From: Blastopirellula sp.
Lineage (GTDB): Bacteria; Planctomycetota; Planctomycetia; Pirellulales; Pirellulaceae
NCBI GenBank assembly: GCA_021298375.1
Contig: JAJTFE010000004.1
Span: 1 to 45,588 of the forward strand
DNA: 45,588 nucleotides
Reading direction: 5' to 3'
Of this stretch, positions 25,689 through 34,920 are shown piece after piece. The notes under the pieces were generated by a model. It was given only the letters and a program-made list of their open reading frames with translations. It did no database searches and was not told the DNA's origin. The stretch's first letter is position 1. Each line of letters opens with the position of its first letter. Position numbers and translations under genes: made by a program.

Positions 25689-28600
25689 TTAGTTCGCCGC
25701 CGGTTTGAGGAGCAAAAAGTCGAGCCCAAACATGTACCCGGGCGCTGCTTCGGGATGCTTGCCAATGATCTCGACTCGCAAACGATGATTCCCGGCGTCC
25801 AATTCCCTCACTCCCAGTGAAATCACCCCCGTCGTGATCACGTCTGGCGTGTGGAACAGATCAATCGCCTCTCCCAGCGGTTGGTCATCAATCGCCAATT
25901 GTACCAGCGCATAATCCCGAGCTTTGGTCATGACAGCTTGAAGTTCGTACCGACCCGTTGCCGGAACCTCAAATTCGAGCACCAGTCGGTCGCCCTCCTT
26001 GGCTCCCGTCCACCAAAGGTGGTCGCGGCCGCTCCAGCGATCCTTGGGGAAGGAAGCCATGTCCTGTCTGCCAGCTTTTCCGCGGCTCGTCTCGAGAACC
26101 TTGATCGTCTCACCCTCGATTGCACCGGTCACCTTGCCGGTCGAGGGATCGAACTCTGGCCGCGGTCCGCGAATCGGCACCTGTACTGGACTGGCAAGGT
26201 AAGCGACAAGATCGCGGACCTCCTCGGCCTGCAATGGATCGAGCAGACCGTTGGGCATCAGTGACAGGTCAGAAAGCTTGCGATCCTCAATTTCATTCAA
26301 CGCGACCACAACCGTGTCGTTAATCGTCTTCAAGGTCAACGCACTGTCTGTCTCCTTGAGAATCAATCCCGAGACGACTCGTCCATCCAGCAGTTGGAGT
26401 AGCGTCATCTGGTAATCCTTCCCAACCACAGCGTTGGGAGCGACCAGGTTCTCGAGAATGTAATTCAAGTCAGCCCGGTTGGATCCAGTCAAGTCAGGTC
26501 CAACCTTCTCCCCTGCCCCGAATAACTGATGACAGGCCGAACAGTGCTTGTTGAACATCAGCCGGCCATGACTGATGTCGGCGTCCGCCAGTCGGTCTGC
26601 CGTCAGCAGGCCTTGATACTTGGAGATCGCCTGCTGCTGGTCTTCCGTAGAAGTACCGACCTTGCCCCATGACGTGGTGATTCGTTCGATGAGCGACTTG
26701 TCGTTGAGGCTGACCATCTGGCGGACGTGGAATGCGTGCACATCGGTGCGCGAAACTTCGCCCCGATCGATGGCGTCCAGCAATGGCTGGGCAAAACTCG
26801 CTCGCGAGACCAGCGTGGCGATTGCATCCTCGCGCCCCGCCGCGATCAGTCTGGGCCATGCCGCCAGCAGCTTTTGTGGTGTGCGGGGGTCCGCCACTGC
26901 GGCCATCGCGCGAATCGCCGCCGATTGCAGCTCGGGTGTCTCCATCGCCGTAAACAGCGAATCCGCCAGCTCCTTGTCGCGCCCCTTCACCAGAATCTCC
27001 AAGGCCTTTTGTCGCTCCGGCACTGGCCGCTTGCCATCCGCCAGCAAGCCGCGAAGTGCAGGGAAGGCACGCTGGTCGCCAAAGGCAACCGCAAGTCGCA
27101 AGGCTTGGTCGCGAATCGGGGATTCGCTGCTTTGCGAGAGAACTTCGTAAGCCGTTTTCCACGATTCGGGCTGGGCTACATTGACCCGCCCCTCCAGCGC
27201 CTGGTTAATCTGCTCCAAGGCCATTTGCTGCAATTCAGCAGGCCAACCGGCCAATTGGTCAAGCACGGTATTCAGCGCAACTGCATCCGCCGCCGCCCGA
27301 CGGACAATAAACTGCTTCAGCTGCGGCAGTTGACTGGATTGGACCAGCCGCATCGCGCGTGCCGGGTCCAGCGTGACCAGAGGCTCGAGGCCATACCACA
27401 ACAGCATCGGCAAGTTGCGGTCCTGCGCATCTTCACCCCTGGCTGCCAGCGCTTCAATCACGCCCCAACGCTGGGACGGGGGGATCCGCTGCAAGGCCGA
27501 AGCAAGGTACAACCGGACGATTGGATCCGATTGGGGACCTTTGGCCAGTTCATCGAGTTGGTCGGTCACCCGGGCCGAAATCTTTTCCGATGACTCGCAC
27601 AGCAACTGGACGCTCCAGGCACTGACGTAGGGGGAAGCGTGCTTGAGCAATTCGATAAGTTGCTCTTGCTCAAGCAACCCGGTCGCATGCCCCAACCAAA
27701 TTCCGCGCAGGACCCGCGTATCATCATCGCTCACCAGCAGTTTATGCAATTCATCCTGAATAGCGCCTCGATTCAGCTGGCCTTGGGCTGCCCGATCCTG
27801 CAGTAGCCTCCGCGCGACCCGCACATACCAGTCATTTGCATGCCAGGCCAGCTTGGCGAGCGCGGCATCATCGAGCCGAGCCAGGTCAACAGATTCCCTG
27901 TTGGGAACACCATAAGCGAGGTTGTAAATCCGCCCATTGGTCCGGTCCCAGATCTCGGGATTCACGCGATGGCAGGCGTTGCGATCGTACCAGTCAATCA
28001 AATAAACCGAGCCGTCCGGACCGCAGCGCAAGTTGATGCCACGGAACCAGCGGTCATTGGCCATCAGCAAATCATCGCCATGTTTGCCGATGTAACCACT
28101 CCCCTCGCGGTACAGCCGGTCCATATTGACCCGGTTTCCGTGGATGTTGTTGAAAAAGACCTGGTTGCGATAACGCTGCGGCCAATTGTCTCCCAAGTAA
28201 ACCATCCCACCGCAGTGGGCATGTCCGCCGCCCGCATTGGATGTATCGGTCTGGATGTCAGGCTCGTGGCCCCACCAAGCATGGTCGCCTATGTTCCCCG
28301 CGTAGTGCAGGTGGTCGGCGATCGTTTGAATCTCAGCATAGACATGGCGATTGAAGTGCTCGCCCGCCTGTCGCTGGTAGTGTCCTCCCTGAATGATGTG
28401 ATAGAGGTGCGGGATCACGCAGGCGGTAGCAAACGCCTGACCATAGTCATTGAAATCGACACCCCACGGATTGCTCGTCCCCCAGGCAAAGACCTCGAAC
28501 TGATGGCGAATCGGGTGGTATCGCCAAACCGCCGCATTCATCGGCGTCCGCTCCGCATCCGGTGTTCCTGGAACGCCGACCTTGCTGTGCGTGAACACTC

Positions 28601-30362
28601 CATGGCATCCATACAGCCAGCCATCCGGACCCCAATTAAAGGTGTTGAGCGTTTCGTGCGTGTCCTGATACCCGAATCCGTCGAGCAGGATTTTGGGCTC
28701 GGCATCCGGGATGTCGTCGCCGTTGGCATCGGGAATAAACATCAGGTAAGGGGCCGCCCCAACCCAGACGCCACCAAAGCCAACCTCCAGCCCGCTGACC
28801 AGATTCAGGCCTTCTGTGAATTGCTTCCGGGAATCAAACTTGCCGTCGCGATCGGTGTCCTCAAGGATCACGATTTTGTCCAGCCCCTCCCCTTCCTTGG
28901 CGCGAATCGGGTACGTGTATGCCTCGGCGACCCACAGGCGACCGCGGTGGTCGAAAGCCATCGCGACAGGCTGGTGAATTTCGGGCTCAGCCGCCGCCAA
29001 TTGGACCTGAAAACCCTCAGGTACGGTCATATAAGCCGCCGCCTCGAGGCCGGAGAGGTCCTCTTTGAGGGGGCGCCGTGGTTTGGGCTGGGCTGCAGCA
29101 TACGCCAGGCCTTCAAGCTCCTCGCTCTGATGCCGGAGCACGTGACAGCCGAGCATCCCGCCTGTCACCAGGTCCAAGCTTTGATTGCCATCGACATCGG
29201 CGACCACAATTTGCCGACCGATCCCCGCCCGATCATCCGCTAAATGAGGAATCCACTCGACCCCTTGCTTGCCGCGCTGCAACTCAAACCAATAAACGAC
29301 CGGGCCCGCATCCCATTTCGGGCTCTGGCGGTGATGCGACCAATAGGTCTTGCCTGTGACGATGTCTTTTAAACCATCCCCGTTCATGTCGGCCAGTTGC
29401 ACCGAATGCAATTCGGAGAAACAGACTCCATACGCGCTGTCCGACGGCATCAAGTGCCGCTGGAAATCGATCTTGCCCGAGGCGTCCCGCTGCTGTTCCC
29501 ACCAGACCAAGCCGAATGCATGGGCGTCCAGGCTGGTGATCACATCGTTCAAGCCATCGCCATTGACATCGTAGGCGTGCATGTCCGCTCCGCCCGGCTC
29601 ACAGAACGAAAACGGTTGAAAGGCCCACAGCACGTCCTTGTCCGGCCCCGGATTGCGGAACCAGCCGTCTTTGGTGAGCAAGTCGTTTCGCTGGTCGCCG
29701 TCGATATCGCCAAAGCCCAAGGCGTGACCAAATTTGTCGGTGGTGACTTTGCCGGAAATGCGGCGGAAGGTCCAAGGCTCGAAATCCTTGAAACTCGGTA
29801 CCGCGTAGCCATACATCCCGTCTCGCGTACAAATCAATTCCGGCTTGCCGTCTCCGGTCAAATCAGCAAACGCCGGGGACTCGTTCGAAACCCAGTCAAA
29901 GACTTCGTGCTTAGTCCACGCCGTTGCCGTTGCCAGCCCGGCGCCAGGATTTTCATAAACGTATGCAGGCGTTCCTGGAAACCCGACTGCGAGCACATCG
30001 TTCCAGCCATCGGCGTTGAAGTCGTGGACCCAGGCAAAAAAGTGATCCGCGTAGCCCGACATCGGCTGCGGCTTGGCGGGATAGATCTCCTGTGCCTGTT
30101 TGAAATCGGGGCCAGCGTACCAGTGCGGACCATAAACGACGTCTACATGCCCATCCGCATTCAGGTCGCCGACGGCAGTCCCCTCGCTGAAATAGGTCCG
30201 CGTCAACGGTTGGCGCTGAAAGCGGTGGACGATTCCGCTCGCCGAAACCGACGCGCCACCGTCGTCAGCGATTGCCGCGACGAGCGACGTAAAGCTGCCC
30301 AGTAGGAACGCCAAGACTCCCGCCAGTTTCCCTGCAAACGCATCGCGCACGAAGAGACTCAT
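25689..30362 (-). CDS. Giant PVC-type haem-binding protein with VCBS repeats, beta-propeller and cytochrome c motif
   Basis: After a signal peptide (GVLAFLLGSFTSLVAAIA) there are FG-GAP/VCBS-type repeats with calcium-loop motifs such as GDLNADGHVDVVYG and HDFNADGWNDVLAVG (to about residue 420). Then comes the PVC-type propeller (FQVQLAAAEPEIHQPVAMAF, GRLWVAEAYTYP, WGTSNPWGVDFNDYG), about 350 residues of helical HEAT-like repeats, and a c-type haem site CSACHQ near residue 1273 with GPDLTG and a following methionine as possible ligand. A C-terminal beta domain from about 1400 resembles a carbohydrate-binding module. Such proteins are thought to work outside the cytoplasm in oxidative carbohydrate degradation; the exact reaction is unknown. 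The ATG has AAGGA 8 bases upstream. It lies 93 bases behind the frameshifted ThuA-PVC gene, in the same direction. Confidence 0.93.
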   Translation of the reverse strand: MSLFVRDAFAGKLAGVLAFLLGSFTSLVAAIADDGGASVSASGIVHRFQRQPLTRTYFSEGTAVGDLNADGHVDVVYGPHWYAGPDFKQAQEIYPAKPQPMSGYADHFFAWVHDFNADGWNDVLAVGFPGTPAYVYENPGAGLATATAWTKHEVFDWVSNESPAFADLTGDGKPELICTRDGMYGYAVPSFKDFEPWTFRRISGKVTTDKFGHALGFGDIDGDQRNDLLTKDGWFRNPGPDKDVLWAFQPFSFCEPGGADMHAYDVNGDGLNDVITSLDAHAFGLVWWEQQRDASGKIDFQRHLMPSDSAYGVCFSELHSVQLADMNGDGLKDIVTGKTYWSHHRQSPKWDAGPVVYWFELQRGKQGVEWIPHLADDRAGIGRQIVVADVDGNQSLDLVTGGMLGCHVLRHQSEELEGLAYAAAQPKPRRPLKEDLSGLEAAAYMTVPEGFQVQLAAAEPEIHQPVAMAFDHRGRLWVAEAYTYPIRAKEGEGLDKIVILEDTDRDGKFDSRKQFTEGLNLVSGLEVGFGGVWVGAAPYLMFIPDANGDDIPDAEPKILLDGFGYQDTHETLNTFNWGPDGWLYGCHGVFTHSKVGVPGTPDAERTPMNAAVWRYHPIRHQFEVFAWGTSNPWGVDFNDYGQAFATACVIPHLYHIIQGGHYQRQAGEHFNRHVYAEIQTIADHLHYAGNIGDHAWWGHEPDIQTDTSNAGGGHAHCGGMVYLGDNWPQRYRNQVFFNNIHGNRVNMDRLYREGSGYIGKHGDDLLMANDRWFRGINLRCGPDGSVYLIDWYDRNACHRVNPEIWDRTNGRIYNLAYGVPNRESVDLARLDDAALAKLAWHANDWYVRVARRLLQDRAAQGQLNRGAIQDELHKLLVSDDDTRVLRGIWLGHATGLLEQEQLIELLKHASPYVSAWSVQLLCESSEKISARVTDQLDELAKGPQSDPIVRLYLASALQRIPPSQRWGVIEALAARGEDAQDRNLPMLLWYGLEPLVTLDPARAMRLVQSSQLPQLKQFIVRRAAADAVALNTVLDQLAGWPAELQQMALEQINQALEGRVNVAQPESWKTAYEVLSQSSESPIRDQALRLAVAFGDQRAFPALRGLLADGKRPVPERQKALEILVKGRDKELADSLFTAMETPELQSAAIRAMAAVADPRTPQKLLAAWPRLIAAGREDAIATLVSRASFAQPLLDAIDRGEVSRTDVHAFHVRQMVSLNDKSLIERITTSWGKVGTSTEDQQQAISKYQGLLTADRLADADISHGRLMFNKHCSACHQLFGAGEKVGPDLTGSNRADLNYILENLVAPNAVVGKDYQMTLLQLLDGRVVSGLILKETDSALTLKTINDTVVVALNEIEDRKLSDLSLMPNGLLDPLQAEEVRDLVAYLASPVQVPIRGPRPEFDPSTGKVTGAIEGETIKVLETSRGKAGRQDMASFPKDRWSGRDHLWWTGAKEGDRLVLEFEVPATGRYELQAVMTKARDYALVQLAIDDQPLGEAIDLFHTPDVITTGVISLGVRELDAGNHRLRVEIIGKHPEAAPGYMFGLDFLLLKPAAN

Positions 30363-30455
30363 CGTTCGATCCTTTTTTCACCAAGGTCAGATGATGTTAT
30401 CTGTTTTGAATGTTGAGTTGGGAGCGGCATCACTGTGACTCGCCAGGCTTGCAGC

Positions 30456-32072
30456 TTACCGCGTCTCTACCGTAATCGCCATCACGACTGGCGCGGTCTG
30501 GTCTGGTCCCTTGATCAATTCCAGCTTGGTAATTTTCAGAGCCTTCTCGGGGAAAACTGCGAGGTAGCGGATTTGACGCCCAGCCAAGTCAAACGCGTGC
30601 TCCGACTTGGGCACATCCACCCGGCGAATGTAGTCGGCGAAGTGCTCGCCGTTCCGCAGGGGATGCTCTTCGGTTGTTCCATCCTCGTAGTGCAATTTGA
30701 CGATCATCGAAACCGATTTATCGCCACCGTAGGGGAAGCCCCAGCCGCTGACGCCGCTCAAAAAGTGAATCGCCCGCCCCGGTGCGTTGACCGGCAACTC
30801 GACTTGCTGCGGCAGGCGTTCGGTCAGCGATCCGCGCGGCCCTCGCAGCAAAATCACATTGGCTCGCTGGCCGTCTTGCGGGTCGACCAGTTGAAAAGGG
30901 ACCTTGTTGAACTCCTGAACCTTCCATTCGGGGAAGACCAACCGCTCCGCTTCCGCTTCGCGACTGTAGAACATCCCCCGATCGCTGGCGACCGTCGCAA
31001 CCTTGGCCACATCCAGCGGCAACCACGTTCCCCGCTGAGTCAGGAATTCGAGCAGGTCAGTCATTTGGGCAACGGTGATTTCTTTCTCGATCCCCTCGGG
31101 CATCACGCTCAGTCGCGAGCCCTTCATCTCTTCGATCTCTTCGCGCAGAACCGACTTGCGCTGTCCTTGCGAGTCGATCAGCTCAATCGCCGTCTTCGAC
31201 TCACCACCGAGCATCCCGGCCAAGGTCAGCCCGTCGATCGTCTGCACCTGGAACATCCGGTAGTTGGTTTCGACGCTGCGGCTCGGGTCGAGAATGTGTA
31301 CAAGAAGTTCCTCTTTCGGATGGACAGCCATCCCGGTCAGCTCAGGTCCAATCTGTTGGCCTTCGCCGGAGTGTTTGTGGCACTTGGCACAGACGTTGAG
31401 GAAGACTTGCTTTCCTGCCGTTGCGTTTCCGCTGCTGTGCGTTGCCACCTCGTATTCGGTCAACACGGCTTGGCGATCGGCATTGGGCAACGCCCCGCCG
31501 CGCGAGAGCAATTCCATGGCCCGCTTGCGAATTTCCTCGTTGGGATGATTCTGCAAGTTGGTTCGTTGTTCCAGTGAGAGATCCGTAATCTGCAGTTGGC
31601 CCTGCTCCAGCAGCTCCATCGCCGCGCCTGTCCAGCCTCGGCGGCCGAGCAGGATTTCCACGGCCGTTCGCTGGACCGATGGAGGCCAATTCAAAATATT
31701 CGCAGCAAGTTGCGGTCCGACTTCATCCGCCTGCATCTTCGCCATGGACTTGACGATGCCGGTTGCCAGGCCCGGTTCCATTTGCGGGGTGATTCGCTCC
31801 AGCAGGGCACTTGCCGTCTCGACCGAACCCGGGCGGAAGTCCACCAAGCGTTCGGCCGCGGCCAGACGCTCTTCCGCAGACTTGTTTTCGTCGTCGAATT
31901 CCTGGAGCAGTCCTGCAGTAATCTCCTGCGCGTAACCCTCCAGTTTCCTGCTTCCCCAGTGGTCAGCCAGTTGCAGCACTGGCGAGCGTTCGGCCAGCGG
32001 TAATCGCTCGACGAGTTTCGCAAGTCCCTCCTCAGTTCGGGAGTCAGGGGCACCGCAGAGCGATCTGGCCAA
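30456..32072 (-). CDS. 3' part of frameshifted ThuA-PVC cytochrome (HEAT-like repeats, CxxCH, C-terminal domain)
   Basis: This frame continues the helical repeats of the upstream frame (from about EEGLAKLVERLPLAERSPV onward). It contains the haem site CAKCHKH with GPELTG, an ILDPSRSVETNYRMFQVQ segment and a C-terminal beta domain ending at VVMAITVETR. The pairing of the CxxCH and GPxLTG motifs is the standard end of PVC-type cytochromes. On its own it has no signal peptide and begins only from a TTG within the overlap, so it is most likely not an independent gene. It joins the 5' part by a -1 change of frame near 32020-32034, where the mRNA reads CTGAGGAGGGACTTG. If the frames are joined, the product is about 1,435 residues. 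Confidence 0.85.
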   Translation of the reverse strand: MARSLCGAPDSRTEEGLAKLVERLPLAERSPVLQLADHWGSRKLEGYAQEITAGLLQEFDDENKSAEERLAAAERLVDFRPGSVETASALLERITPQMEPGLATGIVKSMAKMQADEVGPQLAANILNWPPSVQRTAVEILLGRRGWTGAAMELLEQGQLQITDLSLEQRTNLQNHPNEEIRKRAMELLSRGGALPNADRQAVLTEYEVATHSSGNATAGKQVFLNVCAKCHKHSGEGQQIGPELTGMAVHPKEELLVHILDPSRSVETNYRMFQVQTIDGLTLAGMLGGESKTAIELIDSQGQRKSVLREEIEEMKGSRLSVMPEGIEKEITVAQMTDLLEFLTQRGTWLPLDVAKVATVASDRGMFYSREAEAERLVFPEWKVQEFNKVPFQLVDPQDGQRANVILLRGPRGSLTERLPQQVELPVNAPGRAIHFLSGVSGWGFPYGGDKSVSMIVKLHYEDGTTEEHPLRNGEHFADYIRRVDVPKSEHAFDLAGRQIRYLAVFPEKALKITKLELIKGPDQTAPVVMAITVETR

Positions 32073-34771
32073 CCCGCAACCAAACCTCGAACCACGATCG
32101 CCGCGACTTCCGGTTGAGCTTGGTTCAATCCGGAAATCAGGGCATTCAGGTCGAGCTGCTCCGCGGTCGACCGCCTCGCCGCATGCTCGGCGACAATCGC
32201 CAGTGGCTCGCGGAGTTCCGCGGGCAGGTCCTGCAGTCGCGCGAGTTCGGGCAACCCATACCTGGCGTGACGAGCAAGAGCGCTGGTCGCTGCATCTCGA
32301 AGATGCTGGTCGCGGAAGTTCACCGACTCGCGCAAGCCCTCAACCGCGGCAATGGCCGCCAGTTCGCTCGACGGAGTGTCCGCCAGGCTCAAAAATGCCT
32401 GCAAGCGAACTTGCGGGTCGTCATCGGAGAGCAACTTGTTGCGGGTGATCTTCTCGACCGTGACGTCGCTGCCCGGAATCACTTGCAACGCATTGCGGCG
32501 AACACCGGCGGAAGGGTGGCTTAAACAAGCACTGACTGCCTCGAGCACTGCCGGGTTTTCTGGCTTGATCGCGCCCAGTCCCTGTAAGGTCCACAGCGCG
32601 TGAATCGCGCCGACGTTCAGGCCGATCGGATCGACATCCTGGTTGGCGATCAGCCGCAGCAATGCCGGAACGATGTCTTTTTCTCCCCGCTCGACCAGCA
32701 ATCGCTGGGCGTGCTTGCGCCAAAGCTGTGTCGGATGACTCAGTCCCGCGATTAAGCTGTTCACATCCTCGCGATTGAACTTGGGCGGTGCTGTTGCCGG
32801 CTTGTCGTTGTACACAACGCGGTAGATCCGGCCATGCTTCTTGTCCCGGAGGTCTGACTCGTAAGCGGCACCTTTGCCAGTCTGGAATCCTTGCGGCGTC
32901 GGATTGTGCTGCACGATGTAGTTGTACCAATCGATTACCCAAACATTTCCATCTGGCCCAACCTCTGCCATGATCGGCGCCGTCCACTCATCGTTACTCG
33001 CCACCAGATTGAATGGATTGGACGAGCGAAAACCGGCCCCATCCCGCTTGAGAATAAAGGTGCCGACCAGATGTCCGGTCGGTTCGCAGACGAACGCCGT
33101 CTGGTTCCAGTACTCCTGGGGATAATTCCGCCCCGTGTAAATTGCATGGCCCGCCGCCGCGGTGTAGCCGCCGTGCCAGTCAACTTGTCGCACCCGCTCG
33201 GTAATCGGCTGAAACCTGTTCGAGTCGGCAATCGAACTGAGCGTCAACGATTTCCGCCAACCGGCGACCTGCTCGTAGTAGCGATTGGGGATCGGCATGA
33301 AAACCGAAGGATTACCGTTGGCGGTCGAGCCGAAAATCAGCCCGTCTTCAGTAATCCCCAGGCCCCAGGTGTTGTTGTTTGTCGCCCGCAGAAACTCGAT
33401 TTCCCGCGTGTTCGGATGGATGCGGAAAAACCCTTGATGGAAACCGGGATACTTTTTGTTGCTCGAGGGCTCCGAGTGATTGTAGCCCTGCATCGCCCAA
33501 ATCCAGTTGTCCAGTCCGTATTGGAAGTTGCTCACTCCGCCGTGCGTGTCGCCCTGATTCCAGCCTTCAAACCAGAGTTCACGCTCGTCGGCTTGGTCGT
33601 CACCGTTAGTGTCGCGAAGATAGAGCGTCTGGATTCCGTTCTGCACAATCACGCCGCCCTTGTGGAACGCAAGTGACGCAGGAATGCTGAGGCTTTCGGC
33701 GAAGACCGTAAACTTGTCTGCTCGGCCATCTCCATCGGTGTCCTCGCAAATCCGAATTCGGTCCCGACCGGATCCCGGCGGTTGCAATTCATTCGGGTAG
33801 TCAACCGTCTCGCAAACCCAAAGCCGTCCGCGCTCATCCCACGTCATGAAAATCGGCTTGCCCTGCAGGTCGGGCTCGGCCACAAACAGCTCAATGCGAA
33901 AACCTTCAGGAGTGACGATGTGCTTTTGAGATTCCGCGGGATCCAGTGGCCGCTGCATCATGTTCAGCGGCTCGCCCTGCGCGCCCCACTGATTGGACGG
34001 CGTGTAGTTGGGAATCTTTTTCCCCACGTCGAGATATTCAAATGCCGCCAGTTCCTTGGTCAGCTCAGTCATCTTCGGGATCGGAAAACCCCGGTCCTTG
34101 AGATATTCGCCCGCGACCGCCGGATCGTCACCGGCGGCCCAGCGAATTCCCCGCTCAACCAGATTGGCAAAGCCTGGATTGGTCCAAGTGCGACCGTCGT
34201 GTCCCCAAGCAGTGTAGAAGACGCGACCTTTGCCCTCTTGGCGGACCCAAGTCCAAGGCTCGCGTCCTTCGGCGTCCACTCGGTAATCCAAAACCACGCG
34301 CCCATCTTCGTTGTGCAGATGATGCACATAAGTCTCATCCCAGCTTTCGAAACCACCAAAGCCCCGCATCACGGGATGGTCCGACTTGGCGATCTGGGTC
34401 CGAAAAACACCCGTCCCATGCCGCTGGAACTGACCGCCGATCATCGCGACCACTTCCTTCGAATTGCGGAAGCAGAAGCTCGCGCAGTGCAGCGGCACGA
34501 AGCCCCCACCGCCGCGGACATAGTCCAGCAAACCCCGTTCCGCCTCAGCATCAATCACATCGATATTGGCGTAGACGACGAGCGCGTCATAATTCTTCAG
34601 ATTCCCCAGCCGCAAGTCGCCGAGCGATTCCGTGTAGGTCAGGTCAATCTTGCGATCTGCCAGCAGCGGATTGAGCTCGTCGAATCGCTCCCGCGGCACA
34701 TGGTGCCCCCGGTCGCCGAGAAACAAAACCTGTAGTGTCTTTAAACTCTCTGTTTCCTTGCTCCCTATCAT
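31691..34771 (-). CDS. 5' part of frameshifted ThuA-PVC cytochrome (ThuA domain, beta-propeller, HEAT-like repeats)
   Basis: Residues about 12-235 are a ThuA (glutamine-amidotransferase-like) domain: LQVLFLGDRGHHVPRERFDE, GGGGFVPLHCASFCFRN, VFYTAWGHDGRTW. Residues about 290-700 are the PVC-type propeller with VAEPDLQGKPIFMTWDERGR, LWVCETVDYPNEL and CEDTDGDGRADKFTVF. HEAT-like repeats follow to about residue 912 (VPLTPELR). Beyond that the frame becomes an arginine- and tryptophan-rich missense tail to 31691, while the genuine continuation is in the -1 frame. The start MIGSKETESL leads directly into the ThuA domain with no signal peptide. That is odd, because the downstream CxxCH half would need export for haem attachment. 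The gene lies behind a terminator-like hairpin after the Gfo/Idh gene, so it may have its own promoter. Confidence 0.88.
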   Translation of the reverse strand: MIGSKETESLKTLQVLFLGDRGHHVPRERFDELNPLLADRKIDLTYTESLGDLRLGNLKNYDALVVYANIDVIDAEAERGLLDYVRGGGGFVPLHCASFCFRNSKEVVAMIGGQFQRHGTGVFRTQIAKSDHPVMRGFGGFESWDETYVHHLHNEDGRVVLDYRVDAEGREPWTWVRQEGKGRVFYTAWGHDGRTWTNPGFANLVERGIRWAAGDDPAVAGEYLKDRGFPIPKMTELTKELAAFEYLDVGKKIPNYTPSNQWGAQGEPLNMMQRPLDPAESQKHIVTPEGFRIELFVAEPDLQGKPIFMTWDERGRLWVCETVDYPNELQPPGSGRDRIRICEDTDGDGRADKFTVFAESLSIPASLAFHKGGVIVQNGIQTLYLRDTNGDDQADERELWFEGWNQGDTHGGVSNFQYGLDNWIWAMQGYNHSEPSSNKKYPGFHQGFFRIHPNTREIEFLRATNNNTWGLGITEDGLIFGSTANGNPSVFMPIPNRYYEQVAGWRKSLTLSSIADSNRFQPITERVRQVDWHGGYTAAAGHAIYTGRNYPQEYWNQTAFVCEPTGHLVGTFILKRDGAGFRSSNPFNLVASNDEWTAPIMAEVGPDGNVWVIDWYNYIVQHNPTPQGFQTGKGAAYESDLRDKKHGRIYRVVYNDKPATAPPKFNREDVNSLIAGLSHPTQLWRKHAQRLLVERGEKDIVPALLRLIANQDVDPIGLNVGAIHALWTLQGLGAIKPENPAVLEAVSACLSHPSAGVRRNALQVIPGSDVTVEKITRNKLLSDDDPQVRLQAFLSLADTPSSELAAIAAVEGLRESVNFRDQHLRDAATSALARHARYGLPELARLQDLPAELREPLAIVAEHAARRSTAEQLDLNALISGLNQAQPEVAAIVVRGLVAGWPDRSAVPLTPELRRDLRNSSSDYRWPNARQCCNWLTTGEAGNWRVTRRRLLQDCSRNSTTKTSLRKSVWPRPNAWWTSARVRSRRQVPCWSESPRKWNRAWQPASSSPWRRCRRMKSDRNLLRIF

Positions 34772-34836
34772 AACACAAGGGAGAAGTGGGAATGCGGAAA
34801 GTGGAATGCGGTTAATCGTTGAGCTCGCCGCGCATG

Positions 34837-34868
34837 AAAAAAGACTGGACGCTTTTTCGGCAATCCAG
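34837..34868 (-). terminator. Probable intrinsic terminator after the Gfo/Idh/MocA gene
   Basis: Read on the minus strand, CTGGATTGC and GCGTCCAG form an interrupted stem around a CGAAAAA loop (34845-34868), directly followed by TCTTTTTT (34837-34844). It lies about 52 bases past the stop codon of the oxidoreductase gene and before the ThuA-PVC start. Confidence 0.6.
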
Positions 34869-34920
34869 CCTTTTCATTTTCTTCAGTTAGTCCCGATTAG
34901 TCGTTCCCTCTTCCCCGGCT

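Noticed and set aside
27840-29243. 467-residue plus-strand open frame
   Set aside because: It is antisense to the strongly conserved PVC cytochrome gene; the composition is what GC-rich coding DNA produces on its opposite strand.
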